NCBI RefSeq assembly: GCF_000332475.2
Contig: NZ_AOGX02000024.1
Coordinates: 310,001-374,000 of the forward strand
Source of the DNA: Leptospira yanagawae serovar Saopaulo str. Sao Paulo = ATCC 700523
GTDB lineage: Bacteria; Spirochaetota; Leptospiria; Leptospirales; Leptospiraceae
Direction of reading: 5' to 3'
Length of the DNA stretch: 64,000 nucleotides
Of the stretch, positions 18,345-27,443 are shown in pieces (within the stretch, counting starts at the first letter, position 1; every line of letters starts with the position of its first letter). A model generated the notes under the pieces. That model was not told where the DNA came from and made no database searches. It worked only from the letters and a program-made list of their open reading frames with translations. The translations under genes and the position numbers were made by a program.

Positions 18345-20389
18345 TAGTGACTCCGAAGTTCCAAAAGGAATTTTTCCATCCGATGAAAAGTTGTATGTTT
18401 TTTGTAGGCTTCCTTAAATGCATTTGTGCGAATGTGAGTTAGGTCCGGGTAATTCTTAAGTATAAACATAAAGTTTTTAAAATACTCTGACGCATCTTTC
18501 GAATGGAAGAGGGATTCGGGTGAAAATCGTTTCGAAAGTATACATGGATTATCAATTAATTGAAGGATACCACAGGCTGCTAGGATATATGTCCGTTCAT
18601 TCAATTCACATGGAAATTGAATTTGTTCTGGTATACTTAGATTCAAGCCAACTTTCGCCATGCTGTAAATAACCCTATCTTGTTCTGGATTGATTCTAAA
18701 GTTCTTGGTAAAAGGCCACCAAGGCCCTGCAATTACTCCATTGTACTGACTCACAATTTTTGAAAAATATTTAGAAACCCTTTTTACTTTGTCAGGATTA
18801 TTGGATGCCAAAAATACAAAATCAAATTCCTTTTTATTGTTTTCGACTGGATAATGATACAAAGGATTGCATGCAAATTCAATATTAAAAATTCTATAAT
18901 TGAATGTCTTAAATAAATCGTACTCCTTTCTGAATTCGATATATTCACTTGTTCTAAAAGAGTAGAAAAAATCTACTTTCCCATTAGAATAATCTTCTAG
19001 CCGGGAATATAGCGGACTATTTCCATACTCTTCCAAGGATGCAGTTAAACCCACCTTAAATTGATTTTTTTCTTTGTATTTTAATATAGAAGTCCAATCG
19101 AATTGACTCAAATAGGATTCATGATCACTCGAGAGGAATAAAGTGGGCTTAAAAAATTTAAATTTTATATCTAAATCATCTGAACCTTGAAATTTCTCCA
19201 CCGGAACACCCATAAAATTTAGTGTCTGGTATAAATTATTAAAATATGAATAACCTGCAGGAGAATGCTGATCCTCTGGGACATGTATTAAAATCCTTTC
19301 AGAATATCCTTTGTATATATCATCATAGGTACTTAAAGTTTCCTCCCTAATTTCTTTTAATTCACTTTTATAGAAATGTTCATCCCCATGAACTTTATCA
19401 TTGTCAAATCGCAAAACTAAATTTGAAATAGAAAAGGAATTTTTTTTATTTTGTATTGATATTTTCTTAATAAATTTATCATTCAAAAAATTTTTCTCAT
19501 AGTATTCTCGATTTTTTACTAATGAGATTAGTTTTTTTATGACTTTCTTGAAGAAATCTCTAACTCTATTGTTAGATGAAAGATTTTTGTAGTAGTCGAT
19601 GGTGTGTTTAGAATCTGCAAAATTTTTAAATATGGCATCACCAATTTTAATTCTTTCATGAACAGCTAAGTGAAACCATTTCTCTTTAAACTTTAAAAAA
19701 TCCGCTTTCTGTTTGGAAAAATTTGTAGTTCTTAACTGTGTATTTGCATGAGAGTAATGTTCAATATAAGAATTATCAGCAGGTAATATTTGGTAACCTT
19801 TTTCAATTATTTTTAAGGATAAATCACCATCTGCATGATAAAAATGAAAACTATCCTCGTCGATATAATCTACATCTTCAAGCGCCTGTCTCAAAAATAA
19901 TCCATGGTTAATGAATACTTTTTCAAATGTTCGACCAACCCAGTAATTCTCACTTTCCACAAAAGGATATTCCCGCCAAAAAAATGCAATTCCACCTATT
20001 TTGTTACCTTTCTCAAGCAAATCGTTAAATTGAATTAAACCATTTTTCAAGGAACCTGGAACAAAAAGACAATCATCGCTTACCATACATACAAATTTTC
20101 CTTGGGAAATTTTGAATCCAAGATTCATGAAATAACCCCAAGATCTTCTATCAATTTCCTTACCCTTCCAAAATCCCCTATTATGTTGAATTATGGAAAT
20201 GATATCTTTTTGTTCTATTAACCATTTTATCGTACCATCAGTTGATCCACCATCAATTACGATGATCTCACAAGGTTGATTTAGTAATTCTAATTCTTTC
20301 CGAACTGATTGTATGGTTAATTTTAAAAAAAATAGTCGGTTATAGGTTCCAAGAACAATTGAAACTACTTTGTTTTTTTGAGAATTCAT
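18344..20389 (-). CDS. Two-domain glycosyltransferase (GT2 plus GT-B-like)
   Basis: This 681-residue protein joins two glycosyltransferase folds. The N-terminal 250 residues are GT2: VSIVLGTYNRLFFL, VIDGGSTDGTIKWL near residue 45, and the metal-binding CMVSDDCLFVPG near 97. After a lysine-rich linker (about 285-345), the C-terminal half resembles the CgeB/GT-B type. It has ERILIHVPEDQHSPAGYSYF, FVFLASNNPDKVKRV near 535, and the late block LNERTYILAACGILQLIDNP, which matches the donor-binding end of those proteins. It may add two sugars in succession or make a disaccharide repeat (inference). The 326 bases upstream are non-coding, so a promoter may lie there. Confidence 0.8.
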   Translation of the reverse strand: MNSQKNKVVSIVLGTYNRLFFLKLTIQSVRKELELLNQPCEIIVIDGGSTDGTIKWLIEQKDIISIIQHNRGFWKGKEIDRRSWGYFMNLGFKISQGKFVCMVSDDCLFVPGSLKNGLIQFNDLLEKGNKIGGIAFFWREYPFVESENYWVGRTFEKVFINHGLFLRQALEDVDYIDEDSFHFYHADGDLSLKIIEKGYQILPADNSYIEHYSHANTQLRTTNFSKQKADFLKFKEKWFHLAVHERIKIGDAIFKNFADSKHTIDYYKNLSSNNRVRDFFKKVIKKLISLVKNREYYEKNFLNDKFIKKISIQNKKNSFSISNLVLRFDNDKVHGDEHFYKSELKEIREETLSTYDDIYKGYSERILIHVPEDQHSPAGYSYFNNLYQTLNFMGVPVEKFQGSDDLDIKFKFFKPTLFLSSDHESYLSQFDWTSILKYKEKNQFKVGLTASLEEYGNSPLYSRLEDYSNGKVDFFYSFRTSEYIEFRKEYDLFKTFNYRIFNIEFACNPLYHYPVENNKKEFDFVFLASNNPDKVKRVSKYFSKIVSQYNGVIAGPWWPFTKNFRINPEQDRVIYSMAKVGLNLSIPEQIQFPCELNERTYILAACGILQLIDNPCILSKRFSPESLFHSKDASEYFKNFMFILKNYPDLTHIRTNAFKEAYKKHTTFHRMEKFLLELRSH

Positions 20390-20715
20390 ATGATTTGCAA
20401 GTTATGTATTTTAGAAGGGATTTGAAACTTTTCATTGATTTTTCAATGTTTTAAAATCTACCTAATTCTAAAAATTGATTTTACAAGGCCATTTGGATTT
20501 AATAAAAAGAAGAAAACGCATTCCTATAATATGTACTCACTAGATTATGATTATCACCGTTATCAGAAATAGCAAGTTTTTTATCAATTTACTGAAAGAG
20601 GCGAATCGTACTCCGAAAGAACTTTTGACCAATTAGATTGTTTAGTGATTAACAAATATAATCTGTAAAACCATAGAATAAATCATTTTTTAAGTATTAT
20701 AGATCCAGTGCATAA
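20390..20715. other. Non-coding AT-rich spacer
   Basis: No coding frame is supported in these 326 bases, which lie between two minus-strand glycosyltransferase genes. The sequence is strongly AT-rich with T-runs. It could carry a promoter for the downstream genes or be the scar of a lost gene; I see no repeat, RNA gene or clear terminator. Confidence 0.5.
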
Positions 20716-21798
20716 TCAGGAAATATTTTTTTTTCTAAAGACTGAATACTTTATTAAAATTTTTTTTCTAATCAACAATTTAATTGTAAATAAACGATTG
20801 AATATTGCCCCAAATATTCTTTTTAATTTATTACTTTTGCTCAAATAATTAAATTTTAAAAACAAATCATTATATTGTTCGGATAAAAGATAATAATTTG
20901 ATAACAAACATTTTGCTAATTCATTGAACATTTCTTTTTTAAAATCAGATAGAAATTGATTATTTTCTTTTAAATAATTAAAATAAAGAATATGTATCGC
21001 AATACTTGCGCTAGGGATCTCATAGTAAAGAACGATATCCAACTCTCCATCTTTCAATTTCACTTCATGGAAATGATAAAAAACTAAATCAAACTCTTTT
21101 CCAGAGGATAGTTCTATCAAACGAATAGAATTCTCCGAACTATATGTCAGCACGTATTGCTGGAGATTCCAAGGAGCTACACCTCCACCCAGATGATTGA
21201 GGACATGCACCTTTTCAAATCGCGTTTCCCAATCATCAAGATACTTTTGATCTCCAAATTTTCCATCTTCAAATCGAGCGTAACACCAATCGATACATTT
21301 GTCAGCCCACCAATGTAAAGCAGTCAAACCATACGTATCATTCCGAAACAAAATAAATTGGACACAGAATCTACCAGAGGTTCTTGTCACATCATATCGT
21401 TCGGAATATCTATGTTCTGTTATAAGAATAGAAGAATCTTTAACTTCATCAAGAAGAACCTGTGGATTCGCAAAGAAATACAAATCTGCGTCCACATAAG
21501 TACAATGGCCAATTTCAAAATTTTCTAGACAATATTTGATTACCCAAGGCGTACAAGTCCAACAGTACTCGCCAGCGGACCGAGAAGTTTTTATCGATAA
21601 CAACGTTTCGTTTTCAAATTCTTTTAAAGAAATAACCCTTACCCTAGAAAGCGAAAGTTTAGATAAACTTTCAAAAGCAGAATCATCAAAAGCAAAGATA
21701 AAAATGAAGGAATTTGTATCCTTTTCCAACAAAGAATGCACCATTGTATATCCACGGAGCAAGTAGTTGGAATCAAATAGAGTGCAGTAATAGTTCAT
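20716..21798 (-). CDS. GT8-like nucleotide-sugar transferase
   Basis: This protein of about 360 residues has a GT-A fold resembling the GT8 group. It begins NYYCTLFDSNYLLRGYTMV, a typical first strand and helix. The metal-binding DXD is in CTYVDADLYFF, and GDQKYLDDWETRF and LGGGVAPWNLQQY follow as in the acceptor and donor loops of that fold. The C-terminal 100 residues are less conserved and basic. The start chosen is ATG 21798, which overlaps the upstream aminotransferase stop by 4 bases; an earlier in-frame start at 21822 would overlap more. Donor and acceptor are unknown. Confidence 0.8.
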   Translation of the reverse strand: MNYYCTLFDSNYLLRGYTMVHSLLEKDTNSFIFIFAFDDSAFESLSKLSLSRVRVISLKEFENETLLSIKTSRSAGEYCWTCTPWVIKYCLENFEIGHCTYVDADLYFFANPQVLLDEVKDSSILITEHRYSERYDVTRTSGRFCVQFILFRNDTYGLTALHWWADKCIDWCYARFEDGKFGDQKYLDDWETRFEKVHVLNHLGGGVAPWNLQQYVLTYSSENSIRLIELSSGKEFDLVFYHFHEVKLKDGELDIVLYYEIPSASIAIHILYFNYLKENNQFLSDFKKEMFNELAKCLLSNYYLLSEQYNDLFLKFNYLSKSNKLKRIFGAIFNRLFTIKLLIRKKILIKYSVFRKKNIS

Positions 21799-22898
21799 TG
21801 AAATTGATTGATGACTTTGCAAACTAGCTGAATCTCCTCTACAGAGTGAGAAAAAGAAATTGGTAAACTCACTTCTTCGCTATGAATCTTTTCGCTGATT
21901 GGATAGGATTCCAATTTGATTTTGCCTTGGCTTTCCAACTCTTTTATCGCTTTCTGTTTGGATGGAGGAATAGGATAATGAATTTCAGTTTTGATTCCGT
22001 TATCTAGAAGAAATTTTCTAAATTCATCCCTTCTCTCAACTAAAATAGGAAAAATATGGTAAGTTGAATGACCTCTGTGAGATAGAGGTAATTTGACAAA
22101 AGGATTTTTTACGTTATCGAAGTAAATCTGAGCCAAGTTTTTTTTGTGTTCAATCATTTCGTCCAGATATTTGAGCTTTAAACTTAAAAAACCAGCTTGG
22201 ATTTCGTCCAACCTCGAATTGTATCCAATGGTTTCATTTTGGTATTTAATTTTAGAACCATAGTTTCTGAGAAAACGAATCTTCTCAGCAATTCCATCAT
22301 CATCTGTTATAATAGCTCCCCCATCGCCTAATGCACCTAAGTTTTTCGTAGGATAAAAACTAAATGCATTACAAATACCAAAAGTACCAACTTTTTTTCC
22401 TCTTTGGACTGTTCCATGAGCTTGGGCACAATCTTCGATAATGTAAAGTCCATAGTCATTGGCAATCGTTCCGATTGCCGCCATATCACAAGGAGCCCCA
22501 TAGAGATGGACAGGTAATATTGCTTTCGTTTTGGACGTGATTTTCTTTTGAATTTCTTTAGGATCAATTTGAAAGGTACTTGCGTCCGGCTCCACGAGGA
22601 CTGGAACCAGATTGTTTTGCAGGATACTTAAGATAGTAGCTATATAAGTATTGGACGGAACCAACACCTCAGATTCTTTCGGTAGGTCTAATACCTTCAT
22701 ACTCAGGAAAAGTGCATCAAGTCCAGATGCCACACCAATGCAGTGTTTGGCTCCGAGGTAGTTTGAGAATTCTTTCTCGAATACTTCTACTCGATTCCCA
22801 AGTATATACCATCCACTATCAATCGTTTCTTGAGCAATTTTAACTAAGTCTTTAGAAAATCGATGATTGACTGCTTTTAAATTTTCGTATTCGATCAA
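21795..22898 (-). CDS. fdtB: DegT-type sugar aminotransferase, FdtB/QdtB-like
   Basis: A PLP-dependent aminotransferase of the DegT/DnrJ/EryC1 family. With the ketoisomerase immediately upstream it probably aminates C3 of a dTDP-3-keto-6-deoxyhexose, giving dTDP-Fuc3N or dTDP-Qui3N; the two cannot be separated from sequence. The 367-residue product has the GVASGLDALFLSM PLP-phosphate region and IIEDCAQAHG. The Schiff-base lysine is in FYPTKNLGALGDGGAI, and GYNSRLDEIQAGFL follows. It overlaps fdtA (4 bases) upstream and the GT8-like gene (4 bases) downstream. Substrate supply depends on rfbA and on the frameshifted rfbB. Confidence 0.85.
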   Translation of the reverse strand: MIEYENLKAVNHRFSKDLVKIAQETIDSGWYILGNRVEVFEKEFSNYLGAKHCIGVASGLDALFLSMKVLDLPKESEVLVPSNTYIATILSILQNNLVPVLVEPDASTFQIDPKEIQKKITSKTKAILPVHLYGAPCDMAAIGTIANDYGLYIIEDCAQAHGTVQRGKKVGTFGICNAFSFYPTKNLGALGDGGAIITDDDGIAEKIRFLRNYGSKIKYQNETIGYNSRLDEIQAGFLSLKLKYLDEMIEHKKNLAQIYFDNVKNPFVKLPLSHRGHSTYHIFPILVERRDEFRKFLLDNGIKTEIHYPIPPSKQKAIKELESQGKIKLESYPISEKIHSEEVSLPISFSHSVEEIQLVCKVINQFQ

Positions 22899-23332
22899 AA
22901 AGACGAATCTCCATTTTTTATACGTATTAAAAAATCATCATAATTGCGAATGTAATCTGACTCGTCATAGAGATCTGACGCTAAAACCATAAGAACACAG
23001 CCACTAGAAAAATCTTCCATGGTATGCCACAACATTTTTCCTAAGAATACTCCTACGTTGTCCTTATTCATCAAAATTTTTTGCTTTTGATGACCATCAT
23101 CCAATCCAAGAGTAAAACTACCATTGATGCAAAAGATCACCTGCTGACAATTCTTATGAGCATGTAATCCACGAACACTAATAGAATTCTCTAGATTATT
23201 GATATAGTAAACCCTTTTGATCTCAAACGGAATGTCTTTAGAACCTTCCGCAATGATCAGATTCCCATCTCGATCGTCGTGAATTTTTTTAAGTGTAATG
23301 TAGCCAGAGTTTAAAACGCGAATTTTTTCCAT
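22895..23332 (-). CDS. fdtA: dTDP-4-keto-6-deoxyhexose 3,4-ketoisomerase, FdtA/QdtA-like
   Basis: This 145-residue WxcM/FdtA-type cupin moves the keto group of dTDP-4-keto-6-deoxyglucose from C4 to C3, giving the galacto (FdtA) or gluco (QdtA) product. Seen: DGNLIIAEGSKDIPFEIKRV near residues 21-40 and the paired histidines in RGLHAHKNCQQV near residue 74. Also present are GSFTLGLDDG and the C-terminal WHTMEDFSSGCVLMVLASD. The length is normal for the stand-alone enzyme. Its ATGA overlap with the aminotransferase strongly links the two. No dedicated N-acyltransferase (FdtC/QdtC) lies beside them; one of the GNAT or hexapeptide proteins further upstream could serve. Confidence 0.85.
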   Translation of the reverse strand: MEKIRVLNSGYITLKKIHDDRDGNLIIAEGSKDIPFEIKRVYYINNLENSISVRGLHAHKNCQQVIFCINGSFTLGLDDGHQKQKILMNKDNVGVFLGKMLWHTMEDFSSGCVLMVLASDLYDESDYIRNYDDFLIRIKNGDSSF

Positions 23333-23369
23333 TATTTAGTCATAAGAAGATTGTATTTCTTAATCAATC

Positions 23370-24173
23370 TCAACTTCCATTCTTCTTAAAATATAAGAAA
23401 TAGTTTTGGGCATGGTCTTTTCCAACTTGCCAACGTTCAAAGGATTTTTCTTCTATCGCCAACCGGTATCCACGCTTTAGAAAGTGCTCTATAAAATCAG
23501 TCTTTTTAAAAAACCAGGCAGGATAACTAGAATCCGAAATGGTTTTTGGTGTATGTTGTACTGTCAAATGATCAGATAAGTTCTCTTCCCAGAAAGGTGT
23601 TCGGTCGAAAACAACATTTTTTATCTGTAAATCGATTATACTTTGGATCATTTTCTTCGGATCTGGTAAATACTGAATCACTCCACTCAAAAGAATCAAA
23701 TCGCAATTTTGAATACTGAGAACAGATTCGATGGTCTCATAAAATCTCAGTTGGTGGTTCTGGAAATGCTTTATTCCTACTGAAACAAAATCTTGTTGCT
23801 CTACAATATTCCATTGAAGATTTTCAATGGAATTAAGAAAGGTTAAATTTTGAAAATAGCTACTGCCTAATGAACCACCAAAATCTATGAGGCTCAACTT
23901 TGATTGATTCTGTAACGCAGTGTTTAACAAGACGGCAAGCAGTGGCCAGGAATACTCCACCCTGTCAAAAAGATACGAATCTCTTTCGTAAATAGCTTCT
24001 CCATTTTTCACTTTGAGAAGTGCATTTTTCACTTTTTCCAAAATCTCAGGAGAATCATAACCCTCCGCATCTTTTAGGGCATCTTCCCAAGATGAATAAT
24101 TCCCACGGAACCATTCGTGGTGTTTAGGCGGAAAAATTCGGTTTTTAACTTTTTTCACCAATCGTCTGATCAT
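23370..24173 (-). CDS. Putative methyltransferase, LIC12133 family
   Basis: This protein of about 267 residues belongs to a methyltransferase family first named from a Leptospira interrogans LPS-region gene (LIC12133, TIGR04325), as I recall it. Features visible: the N-terminal HEWFRGNYSSWEDALKDAEGYD block typical of that family, LSLIDFGGSLGSSYF as the SAM-binding glycine loop, and LILLSGVIQYLPDP. The C-terminus has YPAWFFKKTDFIEHFLKRGYRLA. I chose ATG 24173 because it gives a 4-base ATGA overlap with the upstream gene; a longer frame to 24218 would overlap by 49 bases. The methyl acceptor is presumably a sugar residue, unproven. Confidence 0.8.
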   Translation of the reverse strand: MIRRLVKKVKNRIFPPKHHEWFRGNYSSWEDALKDAEGYDSPEILEKVKNALLKVKNGEAIYERDSYLFDRVEYSWPLLAVLLNTALQNQSKLSLIDFGGSLGSSYFQNLTFLNSIENLQWNIVEQQDFVSVGIKHFQNHQLRFYETIESVLSIQNCDLILLSGVIQYLPDPKKMIQSIIDLQIKNVVFDRTPFWEENLSDHLTVQHTPKTISDSSYPAWFFKKTDFIEHFLKRGYRLAIEEKSFERWQVGKDHAQNYFLYFKKNGS

Positions 24174-25096
24174 GATTGCATTCCTTTCAAAATATTTAAA
24201 AACCGTTTTACTTTCCATTTCAAAAGATTTCGAAAGGAATGCTTAGTTTTTCCAGAATATGTAAGGAATTTTTTTATCTCCTGCAAAACCGTTTCATTTT
24301 GAGCAATTTCAATTTTTTCTAGAAAGATTTCTTCCTCTATCACCTCAAGGCTCAAATGTTCTTCTTTTCCAGAATGAGTGCCACTTCCATCCAGTCCAAT
24401 GTTTTGCAGAAGTGGTTTTCCAGGATGTAAACAAAACATGTCTTTTAAAAAAGCACTAGCGTACCAACGAATTGCCCATGAATTATTTTTACCTAAAATC
24501 TGTTCTTTTAACATTTCGGTAAATGGGTAAGCCCCCTTTCGATCAAATTCATAAACCAAATTTCTCGTTTGAATTTGATGCAATAATTTTTGACCATCTC
24601 TTTCGAATATATTCCAAGCTCGCCTCCAAGTACCCCAACCCCAACAATCGGCACCCCTTAGAAAAAAAGTTTGAGGTTGCACTCCTGTTAATGGATAGTT
24701 CCAAGCGTGAACGCAAGCAACCTTAGGCTCGTAACAATAAAGTTCCAATGCTTGGTTCATATAGTTTAAAAAGTATTTACTGACTACCATATCATCTTCA
24801 AGAACGATTACACGGTCAAAAAGTTCCAACATTTCCGTTACCCCATGGATGATCGATTCTGCTAGTCCCATGTTATGCTCTCTCTCGATAATAGTTACTT
24901 TTTGAAACCCTTTGACTTTTTGCAGAAAATTACGAACATCCCGTACCCCATCGGAATCAACTTCCGATTTGGGTCCATCTGAGTAAATTCTGATTTCAGA
25001 ATTCTTTGCTTCTCCATTTTTTAATAAAGACTCGATTGTTCTTTTCGTATGGTAAGGTCGATTGTAAACGAAAAGTAGAATTGGGGAATATTTCAT
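24170..25096 (-). CDS. GT-A glycosyltransferase (GT2-like)
   Basis: This 308-residue protein has a GT-A fold. It contains ILLFVYNRPYHTKRTIESL at residues 6-24, IYSDGPKSEVDSDGV, NMGLAESIIHG and the metal-binding VLEDDMVVSKYFL. The acceptor side has LRGADCWGWGTWRRAW, typical of a Leptospira/Bacteroides-type subgroup annotated as glycosyltransferase or sugar transferase. The C-terminal 70 residues are charged and helical. It overlaps the LIC12133-type methyltransferase by four bases. A 330-base non-coding gap lies upstream, so transcription may restart here. Confidence 0.8.
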   Translation of the reverse strand: MKYSPILLFVYNRPYHTKRTIESLLKNGEAKNSEIRIYSDGPKSEVDSDGVRDVRNFLQKVKGFQKVTIIEREHNMGLAESIIHGVTEMLELFDRVIVLEDDMVVSKYFLNYMNQALELYCYEPKVACVHAWNYPLTGVQPQTFFLRGADCWGWGTWRRAWNIFERDGQKLLHQIQTRNLVYEFDRKGAYPFTEMLKEQILGKNNSWAIRWYASAFLKDMFCLHPGKPLLQNIGLDGSGTHSGKEEHLSLEVIEEEIFLEKIEIAQNETVLQEIKKFLTYSGKTKHSFRNLLKWKVKRFLNILKGMQS

Positions 25097-25426
25097 GGTT
25101 CTTATTATTGCAATTTAGTTTCGAGATAAAGAAGGATATTCATGTATAAAATTCCGATATTTACCTGATGTTTCAGGAAGCCAAACGTGTTGATTTTAGT
25201 TATCAATCAATTATCGCTAAAATAAATATCTACTTCGATCTTATATGTAATTCTACTGATTCTATCATAGAAATCTTTCACTATATAATGCCACACAATC
25301 ATCAGTATACTTCTCTTTTAAAGGGCAAACAAAGTACACATAGAAAATCAAACGAAATACACTACATTCTTATTTTGATTATAATTATCTAACTAGCCAA
25401 TCATTCCATCTAATATATTTTACTAC
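25097..25426. other. Non-coding AT-rich spacer
   Basis: These 330 bases lie between a GT gene and the FkbM methyltransferase. A 74-codon plus-strand frame exists, but its composition is that of AT-rich DNA and it lacks domain features, so I do not call it. The region may contain a promoter for the minus-strand genes from 25096 down. Confidence 0.5.
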
Positions 25427-26131
25427 CTAAATCGGAGCATTTCGATCCAGATAAAAACAAGTTCGGGGAGTTTTGCACAGAAAATTATATCCAATGTCGC
25501 TTAAAAATAAATGAATTGGATTTTTCGAAATTGTTTCCAAATCAAAATCTAAAATTTCAATCAAAATTACTTTAGGTCGAAATGTATTCCAATCACCTGA
25601 TTTTAAAACAGAAATTTCGTTCCACTCAACGTCGATGTTCATAAAATCGATTTCATTGCCATTTGAAAAATCTCGCAAAACGCTCGCTAGAGGTCTCACT
25701 TTTATTTTTACTGAGTTTTTTGCCACATAAATGGTCGTTGCCTCTAAGAATTTAACTCTTTCGGAATCAAAAGTATTTAAAGCACCTTCTTCAAATTGAT
25801 AGTAAGTGAGTTCTGAATCCGTTAAACCGATACCCAAATTCAAATTTTTGTCTCTTTTTCTATGAATTTCAAAGTTACGTAAAGCGTTTGGAGAAGGCTC
25901 TATGTTAATACCTGACCAGCCCAATTCATAAAAATATTGGGTATTCGAAAACCGAATTGGGTCGTATGCCCCAATGTCTACATAAAATCCTTTCTGTTTA
26001 TTCCCGAATAGGTCTCTTAGGATCATATCTTCACCTTCTTGAGAATAGGATCTATAAAAGGAATCTGGTTTCATTTTACGAAATATCCTATTTAAAAAAA
26101 TTAACCTATATACCCTTTTTAAAATGAACAT
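25427..26131 (-). CDS. FkbM-family methyltransferase
   Basis: A SAM-dependent methyltransferase of the FkbM group, often found in O-antigen loci acting on sugar hydroxyls. The predicted product of about 234 residues has SYSQEGEDMILRDLF, the SAM-binding GFYVDIGAYDPIRFSNT, GWSGINIEPSPNAL, and IDFMNIDVEWNE. FkbM proteins usually carry a similar IDVEG motif, here IDVEW. ATG 26131 is chosen because it starts one base after the wzt stop; an alternative in-frame start at 26170 would overlap wzt by 38 bases. The position directly after wzt suggests a link to chain capping or export, since methylation terminates some ABC-exported O-chains (inference). Confidence 0.85.
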   Translation of the reverse strand: MFILKRVYRLIFLNRIFRKMKPDSFYRSYSQEGEDMILRDLFGNKQKGFYVDIGAYDPIRFSNTQYFYELGWSGINIEPSPNALRNFEIHRKRDKNLNLGIGLTDSELTYYQFEEGALNTFDSERVKFLEATTIYVAKNSVKIKVRPLASVLRDFSNGNEIDFMNIDVEWNEISVLKSGDWNTFRPKVILIEILDFDLETISKNPIHLFLSDIGYNFLCKTPRTCFYLDRNAPI

Positions 26132-26132
26132 C

Positions 26133-27413
26133 TTAATTTTTAACTTCGAGCTCAAAAGGTAGACTAACAAGTCCCATGTTATGATGAGGATCTATTTCGG
26201 AAGACGTAATGCTTAACGCTGGTAAGTTAATATTGTTATCAATAACATCATACCATTTTTTTAAATCTTTATCACCAATTGCGAAATACATTAAATATTG
26301 ACCAACTCGTAAGGAATTCTTGGGGATTTTGAAGGAAAATGGGAATGATTTCCCTATAGCGGGAGAATCTTTTTTAATAACCGTTTTATAGTTGGTAATT
26401 ACATTCATTGTATGAGGCTCAATTAATATAAAATAAAAAGCTAAACCATCGCAGAGTTCCCTTATATTCAAAACTATATCTAAGTACACATCCTCTTTTG
26501 AATCAAAACTCCAAGAATTTTTATTTTTAGTTCTAGGACTAACGCTGGTAAATAAAGCATTACCTTTGCTATTCGTACGATTTAAACGGTCACTAATGGC
26601 AATATTTTCCAAATTAGCTTCTTGAAATAGTCCAGTGTATTTTTGAATGCACAAATCTATATCACTATCTTCGATGACCATTCCATTTTTGAGAAGGATT
26701 CCTCTTTTGCAGATTGCTTGGAGGGCCTGCATGTTGTGACTTACAAATAATACTGTTCTCCCTTCACTCGAAACATTTTTAATTTTACCTAAACATTTCT
26801 TTTGAAATTCCGCATCACCGACAGCCAATACTTCATCGACAATTAAAATTTCAGGTTCCAGATGAGCCGCGACAGCAAAACCCAAGCGAACCATCATACC
26901 TGAGGAGTATCTTTTTACGGGAGTATCAATATACTTCTCCACTCCACTAAAATTTACTATTTCATCAAATTTACTTTTAATTTCAGCTGATGTCATTCCA
27001 AGAATGGCACCATTTAAAAATACATTCTCTCTACCTGTGAGATCTGGATGAAAGCCAGTTCCAACCTCTAACAGAGCAGCAACGCGACCCTTTATTTTGA
27101 CCTGTCCCTCGGTTGGTGAAGTAATCTGGGAAAGTATTTTCAAAAGCGTAGACTTCCCCGCACCGTTTCTTCCGATAATCCCAACGACATCCCCTCGCTT
27201 AACTTCAAAACTAATATTTTTTAAGGACCATACATAATCGCTCTCACTTGCAAGCACTCGGTCATTTTCCTGGCCAAGTTTTAAGTATGGATCTTCCTTC
27301 CCTCGAAGAAGGCTCCACCATCGGTTCAAATCATGTGCCAAAGTTCCAGTACCAATTTGACCTAAACGGTACTGCTTGGATACATTTTCTATGCGTAAAA
27401 CTATTTCAGACAT
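26133..27413 (-). CDS. wzt: O-antigen ABC exporter, ATP-binding protein
   Basis: Wzt powers export of the finished O-chain across the inner membrane with Wzm. The 426-residue protein has an ABC domain (about 1-250): Walker A GRNGAGKST at residues 81-89, the signature RYSSGMMVRLGF, Walker B EILIVDEVLAVGD and the switch histidine in VLFVSHNM. A C-terminal extension of roughly 150 residues matches the carbohydrate-binding Wzt_C type (GKSFPFSFKIPKNSLRVG, GLVSLPFELEV). In known systems this domain recognises the terminally modified chain. The start ATG lies 30 bases after wzm. The presence of this pair argues for ABC-type rather than Wzx/Wzy export. Confidence 0.95.
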   Translation of the reverse strand: MSEIVLRIENVSKQYRLGQIGTGTLAHDLNRWWSLLRGKEDPYLKLGQENDRVLASESDYVWSLKNISFEVKRGDVVGIIGRNGAGKSTLLKILSQITSPTEGQVKIKGRVAALLEVGTGFHPDLTGRENVFLNGAILGMTSAEIKSKFDEIVNFSGVEKYIDTPVKRYSSGMMVRLGFAVAAHLEPEILIVDEVLAVGDAEFQKKCLGKIKNVSSEGRTVLFVSHNMQALQAICKRGILLKNGMVIEDSDIDLCIQKYTGLFQEANLENIAISDRLNRTNSKGNALFTSVSPRTKNKNSWSFDSKEDVYLDIVLNIRELCDGLAFYFILIEPHTMNVITNYKTVIKKDSPAIGKSFPFSFKIPKNSLRVGQYLMYFAIGDKDLKKWYDVIDNNINLPALSITSSEIDPHHNMGLVSLPFELEVKN

Positions 27414-27443
27414 AATTATAAATTCCTAGCATTTGTTACGGCT

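Noticed and set aside
25168..25392. 74-codon plus-strand frame in the spacer beside the FkbM gene
   Set aside because: Runs against the direction of the locus, low-complexity IIKIN-type composition, and no recognisable motif.
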